The translations under genes and the position numbers were made by a program. A stretch of DNA of 64,000 nt, from the NCBI RefSeq assembly GCF_018603905.1, contig NZ_JAHFZZ010000007.1:186001-250000 (forward strand). Direction: 5' to 3'. Source of the DNA: Nonomuraea sp. NEAU-A123. Its GTDB lineage: Bacteria > Actinomycetota > Actinomycetes > Streptosporangiales > Streptosporangiaceae. Every line of letters starts with the position of its first letter. The stretch's first letter is position 1. This document shows, piece by piece, positions 17,399-26,309 of this stretch. The notes beneath the pieces are model-generated. The model saw nothing but the letters and a program-made list of their open reading frames with translations, was not told where the DNA came from and did not search any database.

Positions 17399-17560
17399 GG
17401 CCCTGTGAGGGATATCACCCCGGAGTCGCCGGAAGAACGGCTCTCGCGAGCTCACTAGACCCGGCCGCAGCGACAATGAAGAGGGCCTCACTCGAGGCCA
17501 AGAAGGGTGGTACCGCGGAGCCGCATGGCTTCGTCCCTTCACGCCGACCTGTCAGCCAGT
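17399..17560 (+). promoter_or_regulatory. T-box riboswitch (Ile-tRNA sensing) upstream of ileS
   Basis: The T-box sequence GGGTGGTACCGCGG lies at 17505-17518 in the ileS leader. A short GGG-ATATCA-CCC stem-loop at 17409-17420 exposes ATC (17414-17416), an isoleucine specifier. The Stem III hairpin GGCCTC-ACTC-GAGGCC is at 17484-17499. This very short Stem I is the class known for actinobacterial ileS, which controls translation: uncharged tRNA-Ile frees the ribosome site. No terminator with a T-run follows, and GGAGG sits before the ileS ATG, in agreement with translational control. Confidence 0.92.
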
Positions 17561-17583
17561 GATCGCGTGGAGGCCCGCCCGAG

Positions 17584-20500
17584 ATGTCTTCCCCTTCTTT
17601 CCGCCCTCTTCCCGCGCAGGTCGACCTGCCCGCGCTCGAACGCGAGGTCCTCGACCGCTGGCGGGACGGGAAGATCTTCGAGCGCTCCGTCGAGCAGAAC
17701 GACGGCAACCCCTCCTGGACCTTCTACGAGGGCCCGCCCACCGCCAACGGCCTGCCCGGCGTCCACCACGTCGAGGCCCGGGTGTTCAAGGACCTGTTCC
17801 CCCGCTACAAGTCGATGCGCGGCTTCAGCGTGCCGCGCAAGGCGGGCTGGGACTGTCACGGCCTGCCGGTCGAGGTCGGCATCGAGCGAGAGCTCGGCCT
17901 CACCGGTAAGAAGGACATCGAGGAATACGGCATCGCGGAGTTCAACGCCAAATGCCGCGAATCTGTGCTGCGCCACGTCGACGCCTTCGAGCAGATGACC
18001 GAGCGGATGGGCTACTGGATCGACCTGTCCACCGCCTACCGGACCATGGACCCGTCCTATATCGAATCGGTCTGGTGGTCGCTCAAGGTCGTCTTCGACA
18101 AGGGCCTGCTGTTCAGCGACTTCCGCATCACTCCTTACTGCCCGCGCTGCGGCACCGGTCTGTCCGACCACGAGCTGGGCCAGCCCGGCGGCTACGAGAA
18201 CGTCTCCAGCCCGTCGGTCTACGTGCGCATGCCCGTCACCTCCGGCCCGTTGAGCGAGCTCGGTGCCGCCCTGCTGGTGTGGACGACGACGCCGTGGACG
18301 CTGGTCTCCAACACGGCCGTGGCCGTACACCCCGAGGTGACCTACGTCGCGGCCCGTACGGCCGACGGCGAGGTGCTGGTCGTCGCCGAGCCGCTGCTGT
18401 CGGTGCTCGGCGAGGGCGCGACCGAGGTGGCCCGCTTCACCGGCCGTGAGCTGGAGCACACCTCCTACACGCGGCCGTTCGACCTGGTCGACATCCCCGG
18501 CGCCCACTACGTGGTGCTCGGCGACTACGTGACGGTCGAGGACGGCACCGGGCTGGTCCACCAGGCTCCGGCGTTCGGCGCCGACGACCTGGCCGTGACC
18601 AAGCGTTACGACATGCCGGTCGTCAACCCGATCGGGCCCGACGGACGCTTCCTGGACGACGTGCCCATGGTCGGCGGCCAGTTCTTCAAGGACGCCGACG
18701 AGGGCCTGACCGAGGACCTGCGGGTCCGCGGCCTGCTGTTCCGCGGCGGCCACTTCGAGCACAGCTATCCGCACTGCTGGCGCTGCCACACGCCGCTGCT
18801 CTACTACGCGCTCCCCTCCTGGTACATCAGGACCACCGCGGTCAAGGACCAGATGCTGGCCGAGAACGCCAAGACCAACTGGTACCCCGACACCATCAAG
18901 TGGGGCCGCTTCGGCGAGTGGCTGCGCAACAACGTCGACTGGTCGCTGTCGCGCTCCCGCTACTGGGGGACCCCGCTGCCGCTGTGGGTGTGCACCGCCG
19001 ACGAGTCCCACGTGACGTGCGTCGGGTCGATGGAGGAGCTGGGCACGCTCGCCGGCCGCGACGTCTCCGCGCTCGACCCGCACCGCCCGTACGTCGACGA
19101 CGTCACCTTCCCCTGCCCGTCCTGCTCGGCCGAGGCCCGCCGCGTGCCCGACGTCATCGACGCCTGGTACGACTCCGGCTCCATGCCGTTCGCCCAGTGG
19201 GGCGCGCGGGGCAAGCCGGAGGGCGTCTACCCGGCGCAGTTCATCTGCGAGGCGACCGACCAGACGCGTGGCTGGTTCTACTCGCTGATGGCCGTGGGCA
19301 CGCTGGTGTTCGGCCAGTCGTCCTACGAGAACGTGCTCTGCCTCGGGCTCATCCTGGCCGAGGACGGCCGCAAGATGAGCAAGCACCTGGGCAACATCCT
19401 GGAGCCCATGCCGCTGATGGACGAGCACGGGGCCGACGCGCTGCGCTGGTTCATGGCCTGCGGCGGCTCGCCGTGGGCGGCCCGCCGCGTGGGGCACAAC
19501 GCCCTTGAGGAGATCGTCCGCAAGGTCCTGCTGACGTACTGGAACACGGCCTCCTTCTTCACCCTCTACGCCAATGCCGAGTCGTGGACTCCCGACCGGC
19601 TGGCGCAGGCGACACCCGCGGCCGAGCGTCCGCTGCTCGACCGCTGGGCGCTGGCGGAGCTGCACAGGACGGTGGCCGAGGTCACGAGCGCGCTGGACGA
19701 GTTCGACACCCAGCGGGCCGGCCGCCGACTGGCCGAGTTCCTCGACGATCTGTCCAACTGGTACGTACGCCGCTCGCGCCGCCGGTTCTGGCAGGGGTCG
19801 GCCGACGCGTTCGCGACGCTGTACGAGTGCCTGGAGACGGTCACGCGGCTGATGGCGCCCATCGCGCCGTTCGTCACCGACTACCTGTGGGACGTGCTGC
19901 GCGCCGACAGCGCCCCCTCCTCCGTACACCTGACCTCGTGGCCCACCGTACGTGACAACCTGCTCGACCCCGCGCTGTCGGAGCGGATGGCCCTGGTACG
20001 GCGCCTGGTGGAGTTGGGCCGCTCGGCCCGCGCCTCGTCGGGCGTCAAGACCCGCCAGCCACTCGGCCGGGCCCTGGTCGGCGCACACGGCTGGCCCTCA
20101 CTCCCGCCGGAACTGCGTGACCTGATCGCCGACGAGCTGAACGTCCAGGCTCTCGAGGACATGTCCGGCTTCAGCGCCGATCTCGTGTCCTACACCGTCA
20201 AGCCCAACTTCCGGGCCCTCGGCAAGAGATTCGGCTCGCAGACCAAGCTGGTGGCGGCCGCCGTCGGCACGGTGGACGCGGCCTCCCTGGCCCGCACCCT
20301 CCGCTCCGGCGCCTCCGCCACGGTGGACGTACCGGAACTGGGCACGGTGTCACTCGGCCCCGACGACGTGATCGTCACCGAGCAGCCCCGCTCCGGCTGG
20401 GCCGTCGAAACCGGCGCCGTCGACACAGGCACCGGCGAGACGGTGGCCCTCGACCTGGAACTGACGGACGAACTGCGCCAGGCCGGCCTGCTGCGCGAAG

Positions 20501-20730
20501 TCATCCGCCTGGTGCAGGAGGCCCGCAAGTCAACCGGCCTGGCCATCACCGACCGCATCTCCCTGTGGTGGTCGGCCTCCGACCCGGCCGTGACGCAGGC
20601 ACTGCGCTCGGGGTGGCAGGCGGTGGCGGACGAGGTTCTCGCCACAACCGTCACAGAGGCCATCGAGGCCGGCCTGCCGTCACACGCGGAGCCGGACCTG
20701 GGCCTGACGTTCCAACTGCGCCGCGCCTGA
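17584..20730 (+). CDS. ileS: isoleucyl-tRNA synthetase
   Basis: A 1048-residue class I synthetase that charges tRNA-Ile. The HIGH-type motif appears as GLPGVHHV near residue 56, and the KMSKS loop as KMSKHLGN near 597. The body contains the CP1 editing domain (TTTPWTLVSNTAVAVHP) and the WNTASFFTLYANAESW stretch typical of the long IleS2 or eukaryote-like class. Members of that class are generally mupirocin-tolerant; this follows from the family, not from a test. Length fits. Regulated by the T-box directly upstream. Convergent with the 772-residue membrane protein gene. Confidence 0.96.
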   Translation: MSSPSFRPLPAQVDLPALEREVLDRWRDGKIFERSVEQNDGNPSWTFYEGPPTANGLPGVHHVEARVFKDLFPRYKSMRGFSVPRKAGWDCHGLPVEVGIERELGLTGKKDIEEYGIAEFNAKCRESVLRHVDAFEQMTERMGYWIDLSTAYRTMDPSYIESVWWSLKVVFDKGLLFSDFRITPYCPRCGTGLSDHELGQPGGYENVSSPSVYVRMPVTSGPLSELGAALLVWTTTPWTLVSNTAVAVHPEVTYVAARTADGEVLVVAEPLLSVLGEGATEVARFTGRELEHTSYTRPFDLVDIPGAHYVVLGDYVTVEDGTGLVHQAPAFGADDLAVTKRYDMPVVNPIGPDGRFLDDVPMVGGQFFKDADEGLTEDLRVRGLLFRGGHFEHSYPHCWRCHTPLLYYALPSWYIRTTAVKDQMLAENAKTNWYPDTIKWGRFGEWLRNNVDWSLSRSRYWGTPLPLWVCTADESHVTCVGSMEELGTLAGRDVSALDPHRPYVDDVTFPCPSCSAEARRVPDVIDAWYDSGSMPFAQWGARGKPEGVYPAQFICEATDQTRGWFYSLMAVGTLVFGQSSYENVLCLGLILAEDGRKMSKHLGNILEPMPLMDEHGADALRWFMACGGSPWAARRVGHNALEEIVRKVLLTYWNTASFFTLYANAESWTPDRLAQATPAAERPLLDRWALAELHRTVAEVTSALDEFDTQRAGRRLAEFLDDLSNWYVRRSRRRFWQGSADAFATLYECLETVTRLMAPIAPFVTDYLWDVLRADSAPSSVHLTSWPTVRDNLLDPALSERMALVRRLVELGRSARASSGVKTRQPLGRALVGAHGWPSLPPELRDLIADELNVQALEDMSGFSADLVSYTVKPNFRALGKRFGSQTKLVAAAVGTVDAASLARTLRSGASATVDVPELGTVSLGPDDVIVTEQPRSGWAVETGAVDTGTGETVALDLELTDELRQAGLLREVIRLVQEARKSTGLAITDRISLWWSASDPAVTQALRSGWQAVADEVLATTVTEAIEAGLPSHAEPDLGLTFQLRRA

Positions 20731-20751
20731 CGCCCGACCGAGCCATACGTT

Positions 20752-20780
20752 GTGGGACGCGCCATGCGGGCGCGTCCCAC
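20752..20780 (+). terminator. hairpin after ileS
   Basis: A perfect 12-bp inverted repeat (20752-20763 with 20769-20780, five-base loop) begins 22 bases after the ileS stop. It has no T-run, which is common for actinobacterial terminators. The remaining bases to 20914 show no gene or further structure. Confidence 0.6.
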
Positions 20781-20914
20781 TCGGCCGACGGCCTCCCGGC
20801 CCGCTGTGGCACAGCAACTCTCGGTCGCCCGCCTCACAGACTCGCAGTCATCCCGGGACAGCCGACTCACGGTCGCCCAGCCGACGGACTAGGCGCAGAC
20901 CCACTCGCAGTCGC

Positions 20915-23233
20915 TCAGCCGACGGACTCGCGCTCGTGCTGGCAGACGGAGCAGCTCGTCAGGCCGGCCGACTCGGCTTGTGTGATCGTCATGGTCTCCA
21001 CGCCGGTTTCGCCCGCGCCCCGGATGAGGGGGCAGGCGGTGCTGTGGTAGCGGCGGGTGCCCACGATGACCTTCACAGTGGCCGACCGTCCGGTCTTCGG
21101 CGCGCCTTCTCCGTCGGACTTGCCCTTGGCCGTCGTTTCCTTGGCGGGAGCGGTGTCTCCCCTGCCTGGGGTCTCCTGGCCGGACGCGGGGCCGCCGGGC
21201 TTGGCAGATGCACTGTCCGGCTTGGCGGGCGCGGGCTCAGGCGTACTGGCCGCTGCCTTGGCGCTTTCAGCCGCTTTGGCGCTCTCGGCCGCCTTAGCGC
21301 TTTCAGCCGCTTTAGCGCCTTCGGCGGGCGTGCTCTCCGCAGGCGTCGCACCCGCAGCGGGCTTCGCGCCGGACGGGCGCGCCCCGCTCGTAGGCTCGAC
21401 CCGCTCCGGCTTGGACGTCGCCCCGGAGGCCGGTCCGGACTGCACAGGCATGATCACGGTCCCGCCCACCGATTCGGCCCGCTCCCCCTTGGCCCCGGAC
21501 ACCTCGCCCCCGGATCCGGGACGCTCGGGCTTGGCCGTCTGCGAACCCGATTCGGACCTGCCAGGCTTGGCTCCTTCGGGCCTACCAGCTTTGGCACCGG
21601 CTTCCTGCGGACCACTACCCGGCCCGCTAACCCCGCTGCCGGGCTCAGGCCGCTGGGGCTTGCCGGACGCGCTCGGCCCCTTAGGCAGGGGGCCCTGAGG
21701 CTTGGCAGCGGACTCGGCCGACGAGGCGGGACGTTCGGGCACCACAGCGGGGCGCTCGGACGGACCCGACGACGGGGGCCGACCGGCCTTACCCAGTGCG
21801 GACCGCTCCGGTGCGGGGTCGCCCGGCTGTATGGCACGCTGAGGCGCCGTCGCAGGCCCCGAGTCGTCAAGGTCCGGGGCAGCATCACGATCCCGACCAG
21901 GCCGCTCAGAGGCGCCACGGTCCTGACCAGCGCGCTCGGAGGCACCACGGTCCGGGCCGCCACGGCTCTGGTCCCGGGCCTCTGCGGCAAAAGCCGACGG
22001 ACGCTCTCCGGACCCAGGCTTGCCGCTCCCGGGCTTACCGAACGCCGGTTGGTCCCCCGCGGACTGCCCCACCCCGGACCGGCTGGAAGATGGCTGGCCA
22101 CCCCTGGACGGACCGGAACCGGCCTGCTGGGACGACGACTGACCGCCCCTCGACGGACTCGCCCCGGACTGGCCGGACGCTGGCTGATCACCTCTGGACT
22201 GACCGGACGGCTGCCCCGCCCCAGACGACGCCGGACCGCCTCTGGACGGGCCAGCCCCGGACTGGCCGGACCCTGGCTGATCGCCCCTGGACGGGCCGGA
22301 CGCTGGCTGATCACCTCTGGACGGGCCGGACGACGGCATGGTGGTGACGTAAGGGGCGAGCCTCGGGCCTGCGGAAGGGTCGGCGGCCGGGGGTTCCGTG
22401 CCGGGCCCCGGAGTGGCGGGCTTTCGCGTGCCGCTCGACGGGGCGGGCTCCGCCGGGGGGCGGGCGAACCATCCGGTCGGCTCGGCCGGGTCCGGGGCGG
22501 GGGTGGAAGCCTTTGAGTCGGGCTTCGGCTGGGCCGCACCGGCGGACACCGGGGGGCGCAGGTCGCGCGTGGGCCCGGGCGCCTCGGCCCGGAGGTCCGC
22601 GAGGACCTTGGGAGCCGATGAAGGCTCGGAGCCGGGCTTGGGGGTGACGGCGGGGTCAGGGCCGCCGGGCTTGGGGGTGACGGCGGGCTCGGGGCCGGCG
22701 GCAGGCGGCAGCTGCCGTCCGCCGAGCGCTGCGTCCGGCAGGCACGCCGTGCAGGGCGTGAAGCCCTCCTCGCGCGCCTCCTCGTACGTGAGCTCCTCTT
22801 GATCCCGTCCGATCAGCTGGCGGCAACCCGGGACGTGGTAACGCTTGCGTCCGGGGATCACCAGGACCAGCGCGTCCGGGGAGATGCCGCGCACCGCGGG
22901 ACGGCGTTGCGCCGGTGCGGTGACCGTCTGCTGGAGCGTCGGAGGACGCGGCGACGGCGGCGCTCCCATAGGGACACCCATCGCGCCCTGCTGGGTCTGG
23001 CCGTGCTGCATGCCGACGGGCGTGAGCCCCACCGGCGGGGTGGCCGGCGCAGCGGCCCGCCCACCACCGGGAAACAGCTCGTGACGCCGCAGCAGCGCCC
23101 CGATCACCAGGAACAGCGCGGACAGCACGCTGACCACGATGGACCACATGATCAGGAACGGCTTTGCCAGAACGAAGCCCGCGATCAGCAAGACAACCGC
23201 CGCGAGCACCAAACCAGCACTGATTAGGATCAC
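20915..23233 (-). CDS. membrane protein with two His/Cys modules and a long low-complexity middle
   Basis: A 772-residue protein I cannot name. Two membrane segments fill residues 2-48, then a Pro/Gly linker. Module 1 has His133, Cys137, Cys161 and Cys164; module 2, at the very C-terminus, has His730, Cys734, Cys761 and Cys764. Both read Y-H-x3-C ... A-x2-(E/A)G-(F/L)-T-x-C-x2-C, which resembles Ada-type or nuclease-associated metal-binding modules. Between them, about 550 residues are repeats: copies of SGPSRGDQPA-like units near 22080-22340 and AAESAK four times near 21250-21325. It lies 41 bases after divIVA on the same strand, so a cell-pole or division role is possible but unproven. Confidence 0.8.
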   Translation of the reverse strand: MILISAGLVLAAVVLLIAGFVLAKPFLIMWSIVVSVLSALFLVIGALLRRHELFPGGGRAAAPATPPVGLTPVGMQHGQTQQGAMGVPMGAPPSPRPPTLQQTVTAPAQRRPAVRGISPDALVLVIPGRKRYHVPGCRQLIGRDQEELTYEEAREEGFTPCTACLPDAALGGRQLPPAAGPEPAVTPKPGGPDPAVTPKPGSEPSSAPKVLADLRAEAPGPTRDLRPPVSAGAAQPKPDSKASTPAPDPAEPTGWFARPPAEPAPSSGTRKPATPGPGTEPPAADPSAGPRLAPYVTTMPSSGPSRGDQPASGPSRGDQPGSGQSGAGPSRGGPASSGAGQPSGQSRGDQPASGQSGASPSRGGQSSSQQAGSGPSRGGQPSSSRSGVGQSAGDQPAFGKPGSGKPGSGERPSAFAAEARDQSRGGPDRGASERAGQDRGASERPGRDRDAAPDLDDSGPATAPQRAIQPGDPAPERSALGKAGRPPSSGPSERPAVVPERPASSAESAAKPQGPLPKGPSASGKPQRPEPGSGVSGPGSGPQEAGAKAGRPEGAKPGRSESGSQTAKPERPGSGGEVSGAKGERAESVGGTVIMPVQSGPASGATSKPERVEPTSGARPSGAKPAAGATPAESTPAEGAKAAESAKAAESAKAAESAKAAASTPEPAPAKPDSASAKPGGPASGQETPGRGDTAPAKETTAKGKSDGEGAPKTGRSATVKVIVGTRRYHSTACPLIRGAGETGVETMTITQAESAGLTSCSVCQHERESVG

Positions 23234-23274
23234 TAAGGGCTCTTTCGAGTGACGGGTCCAGTTGACCCGCTACT

Positions 23275-24150
23275 TTACCGGCGGTCGTTGTGCGGACCGT
23301 CACCGCCGGGGAAAGCGCCCTGCGGGGATTCACCGCCGAAGGGGTTGGGGCCACCGGGCAGAGGCTGCTGACCACCCTGAGGCACCGCGTGCGACATGGC
23401 CGGAGCAGCCGCCGAAGGACCGCCGCCCGTCATGACGGGGAAGCCACCGCTGCCTTCCGCGGAGACGTTCAGCTCGGCGAGCTGGTTCTCCAGGTAGAGC
23501 TTGAGGCGGCTGCGGTATTCGCGTTCGAAGCTACGCAGCTCCTCGACCTTGCGCTCCAGCTCGTCGCGGGTCTGGACGAGGGAACCCATGGCCTGACGGT
23601 GGCGCTCCTGCGCGTCGCGCTCGAGCGTCTCGGCGCGGGCGCGGGCGTCGCCGATGACCTGCTCGGCCTGGCGGCGAGCCTTGGTCAGGATCTCGTCGGC
23701 CTCGCGGCGGGCGCGGGTGACGGTCTCGTCCGCCTCGCGGCGGGCGTCGGAGATCGCCTGGTCGGCGGTCTGCTGGGCCAGCGCGAGAACGCGGGCCGCG
23801 GTGTCCATGTTGTCCTCGGCCGGAGGCATGTTCATGGCAACGGGGACCGGCTGGGGCTGCTGCTGCGGCTCGGGGGCCCGCATGGGCTCCGGCTGCGGCG
23901 GCGCCATCATCTCGGGCTTCGGCTGCTCCTGCACCGGCGCGGAGGCCATGGGCATGCTCATGCCCCCGGGCACCTTCCCGCGCAGGCACTCGGCCAGCTT
24001 CGCGCGGAGCTCCTCGTTCTCTTGGATCAGGCGGTCCAGCTCAGCCTCGACTTCGTCGAGGAAGGCGTCGACCTCTTCCTCGTCGTAGCCCGGCCGTAGC
24101 CGGGTGGTACTGAACTGCTTGTTCCGCACATCAGCGGGCGTCAGCGGCAT
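23275..24150 (-). CDS. divIVA: polar growth and division coiled-coil protein DivIVA (Wag31)
   Basis: A 291-residue DivIVA protein. The N-terminal membrane-binding domain (LTPADVRNKQFSTTRLRPGY, then YDEEEVDAFLDEVE) is followed by a Pro/Met/Gln-rich linker (about residues 60-110). A long coiled coil comes next (repeats of DARREADETVTRARREADEI type) and then a Gly/Pro-rich tail. It recognises curved membrane and directs polar wall growth in actinobacteria; in mycobacteria it is essential and phosphorylated by PknA/B. Its place at the end of the dcw cluster, after sepF and yggT, is standard. Confidence 0.95.
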   Translation of the reverse strand: MPLTPADVRNKQFSTTRLRPGYDEEEVDAFLDEVEAELDRLIQENEELRAKLAECLRGKVPGGMSMPMASAPVQEQPKPEMMAPPQPEPMRAPEPQQQPQPVPVAMNMPPAEDNMDTAARVLALAQQTADQAISDARREADETVTRARREADEILTKARRQAEQVIGDARARAETLERDAQERHRQAMGSLVQTRDELERKVEELRSFEREYRSRLKLYLENQLAELNVSAEGSGGFPVMTGGGPSAAAPAMSHAVPQGGQQPLPGGPNPFGGESPQGAFPGGDGPHNDRR

Positions 24151-24257
24151 CTTTTGGTCTCCTTGGCGCGCTTGGAGTCTGTCCGGAGGGACGGTTAACC
24201 CGAATCACTTCAGCGCGGACACGAGTTGGATCACGACCGGGGGGACACGGCCCTCCG

Positions 24258-24551
24258 TCACCGCGCGCCCAGCGATCCAACGATCTGGATCAAGATCAGA
24301 ACGACGATGAAGAGGACTGTGAAGCTTAGGTCAAAGGCCACCGTACCCAACCGGAGCGGGGGAATGAAACGGCGGAGGAACTTGAGAGGTGGGTCGGTTG
24401 CGGTGTATGTGGCCTCGGCAAGCACCAGCACGACGCCCGAGGGGCGCCACTGCCTGGCGAACGCCTGAACCGTCTCAAAGATCATCCTGCCGATGAGCAG
24501 CACCAGATACAGAGACAGGACTACGACCAAGATCTGACTTACGATCCCCAC
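24258..24551 (-). CDS. YggT-family membrane protein (SepG/YlmG)
   Basis: A 97-residue protein with two hydrophobic segments flanking a polar loop. The family motifs are ILVVVLSLYLVLLIGRMI at the start, then a segment with ATDPPLKFLRRFIPPLRLG (the YggT signature TDPxLxxxRxxIPPxG/L) and a closing segment. The Streptomyces homologue SepG supports DivIVA/FtsZ ring placement. It lies between sepF and divIVA, as in most actinobacteria. Confidence 0.9.
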   Translation of the reverse strand: MGIVSQILVVVLSLYLVLLIGRMIFETVQAFARQWRPSGVVLVLAEATYTATDPPLKFLRRFIPPLRLGTVAFDLSFTVLFIVVLILIQIVGSLGAR

Positions 24552-24631
24552 GGCGTGGCCGCGCCTCCACTTCTGATGTGCCCGCCCGGCCTCGGTGAGA
24601 CCGGGTTGGGTGCGATAGACATACAGAGACT

Positions 24632-25132
24632 CTAACTCTGGTTGAAGAACCCGCGTTCCGCGATTCGAGCCTTGTCCTCGGCGGTCACCTCGACATTGGC
24701 TGGGGACAACAGGAACACCTTGTTGGTAACACGTTCAATGCTGCCATGTAGGCCAAAGACCAGACCTGCCGCGAAATCGACCAGGCGTTTTGCGTCGCTG
24801 TCAACCATCTCGGTCAGGTTCATGATGACCGGGGTGCCGTCGCGGAAGTGCTCGCCGATCGTCCGGGCCTCGTTGTAGGTCCGGGGATGGAGCGTGGTGA
24901 TGCGCGCCAGATCGGTCGTACGGCGCTCCAGGACGGTCGTGGATGGCCTCGGCGCGGGGACCCCTGTATCGGTCTCATCGTCGCGGTCCTGGACCGCTAC
25001 GGCCCGCTCCTCGCCGGTTCGGGGGGGCTCATCCTCGTAGGCGTACTCGTCCGGGTAGGTCTCGTACCTCTCGTAGCGGTCGTCCTCCACGAGACCGAGG
25101 TAGACCGCCATCTTGCGCATCGCGCCGGCCAT
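24632..25132 (-). CDS. sepF: cell division protein SepF
   Basis: A 166-residue FtsZ-anchoring protein. The N-terminal amphipathic helix (MRKMAVYLGLVEDD) binds membrane, an acidic linker (YETYPDEYAYEDEPP) follows, and the C-terminal SepF domain (about 75-160) holds ITTLHPRTYNEARTIGEHF, TPVIMNL and VDFAAGLVFGLHGSIERV. It tethers and bundles FtsZ filaments at the septum; actinobacteria lack FtsA, so it is the main membrane anchor. The start could also be the internal ATG before RKMAV. Between yggS and yggT. Confidence 0.94.
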   Translation of the reverse strand: MAGAMRKMAVYLGLVEDDRYERYETYPDEYAYEDEPPRTGEERAVAVQDRDDETDTGVPAPRPSTTVLERRTTDLARITTLHPRTYNEARTIGEHFRDGTPVIMNLTEMVDSDAKRLVDFAAGLVFGLHGSIERVTNKVFLLSPANVEVTAEDKARIAERGFFNQS

Positions 25133-25274
25133 CGCTACGTCGTCCTCCTGCTCATGGTCGCACTCGCTCGGGCCTGTCGCCGGGTCCGAGGCGGCAGCCG
25201 TACCCCCCTGGAGCTCACCGCTGATCGACCTCTACTGGGTAGTGGCGGGCCTGTAAGACCCACTTGACGGGACA

Positions 25275-26003
25275 TTACCTGACGAAGGGCTTGCGACGAC
25301 CGAGCAACGCCGTACCGACCCGAACGTGTGTCGCGCCATGCGCGACGGCCGCGCCGAGGTCATCGCTCATGCCCGCCGACAGCATCGTGGCATGGGGGTG
25401 GCGATCCCGTACGGCGGCGGCCAACTCTCGCAGCCGGGCGAACGCCTTGCCCGGCTCCTCGCCCAGCGGCGCCACGGCCATCACCCCGCCCAGCCACAGG
25501 TGCGGAGCCGCGGCGATCAGGTCGGCGAGCTCCGGCACGTCCACGGGCCTGGCGCCGCCTCTGGCCGGGTCGTCGTCGAGCGCCACCTGTACGAGGCAGC
25601 CGACCTGGCGCCCCTGCTTGCCGGCCTCGCGGCTGATCACCTCGACCAGCCGGGCCCGGTCGACCGAATGGATCACGTCGGCGTAGGAGACCACGGAACG
25701 GACCTTGTTGGTCTGCAACTGGCCGACGAAGTGCCAGGTCAGCGGCAGGTCCTGGCATTCGCGCGCCTTGGGGGCGGCCTCCTGGTCGCGGTTCTCGCCG
25801 ACCTCGCGGACGCCGAGCTCGCACAGGAGACGTACGTCGGAGGCGGGGTAGGTCTTGGTCACGGCGATCAGGGTCACCTCGGCGCGATCACGCCCGGCCG
25901 CCCGGCACGCCTCGCCGATCCGCCCCTGCACCTCCGCCAGCGCGGCCGCGATCTCATCCCGCCGCGTCCGCCGTCTCTCGTCCGCACTCACGCTCACGTC
26001 CAC
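25275..26003 (-). CDS. YggS-family pyridoxal phosphate homeostasis protein
   Basis: A 242-residue PLP-binding barrel protein. The Lys that binds PLP is in LIAVTKTYPASDV, followed by ELGVREVGENRDQEA and WHFVGQLQTNKVR (family HxIGxLQxNK). MSAGMSDDLGAAVAHGATHVRVG is the C-terminal phosphate site; the family has no known enzyme activity and keeps PLP levels balanced. It sits at its usual place between ftsZ and sepF. Confidence 0.92.
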   Translation of the reverse strand: MDVSVSADERRRTRRDEIAAALAEVQGRIGEACRAAGRDRAEVTLIAVTKTYPASDVRLLCELGVREVGENRDQEAAPKARECQDLPLTWHFVGQLQTNKVRSVVSYADVIHSVDRARLVEVISREAGKQGRQVGCLVQVALDDDPARGGARPVDVPELADLIAAAPHLWLGGVMAVAPLGEEPGKAFARLRELAAAVRDRHPHATMLSAGMSDDLGAAVAHGATHVRVGTALLGRRKPFVR

Positions 26004-26309
26004 CTCTTCGTTCGGCTCGTGTGTCTCTGTGCCGCAGGCGCGCCGCCCGTGTGGTGCGGCACTCTTCTTTCCGGTACGGCAAGCCCGGTGGGCCCCACCC
26101 GCCGCACGGGGCCGGGGGCCTCCAGGAAGACGGCCGCTGACCCCGCACGGGGCCGGCCGCCGTGACGAGGTACGTGAGTTCGATCACTCCGGCACCCCGG
26201 GCCGACGCCATGAGCGACGTCCCGAACCGACCCCGGACGCGGCTGCGCCGCTCCATTCCCCCGGTGAGGCCCGTGAAGACCGGTGAGGAAGGAGCGGCGG
26301 AGAGTCGGG
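26004..26309. other. intergenic gap where pgeF is usually found
   Basis: A 306-base stretch between the ftsZ stop and yggS start. In most actinobacterial dcw clusters a laccase-domain gene (pgeF/ylmD, about 240 codons) occupies this place. No frame here encodes the family's His/Cys motifs. The stretch has two copies of a GCACGGGGCC segment (near 26104 and 26148) and is otherwise GC-rich with no recognisable gene. It may hold a promoter for yggS-sepF-yggT-divIVA. Confidence 0.55.

Noticed and set aside
17539..20088. 849-residue open frame antisense to ileS
   Set aside because: Lies fully opposite a certain synthetase gene; composition is that of a high-GC shadow frame.
25954..26256. Frame starting near VIELTYLVTAA as a remnant of pgeF
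   Set aside because: The opening resembles a PgeF start, but none of the laccase-domain motifs follow, and the frame runs into yggS out of phase.
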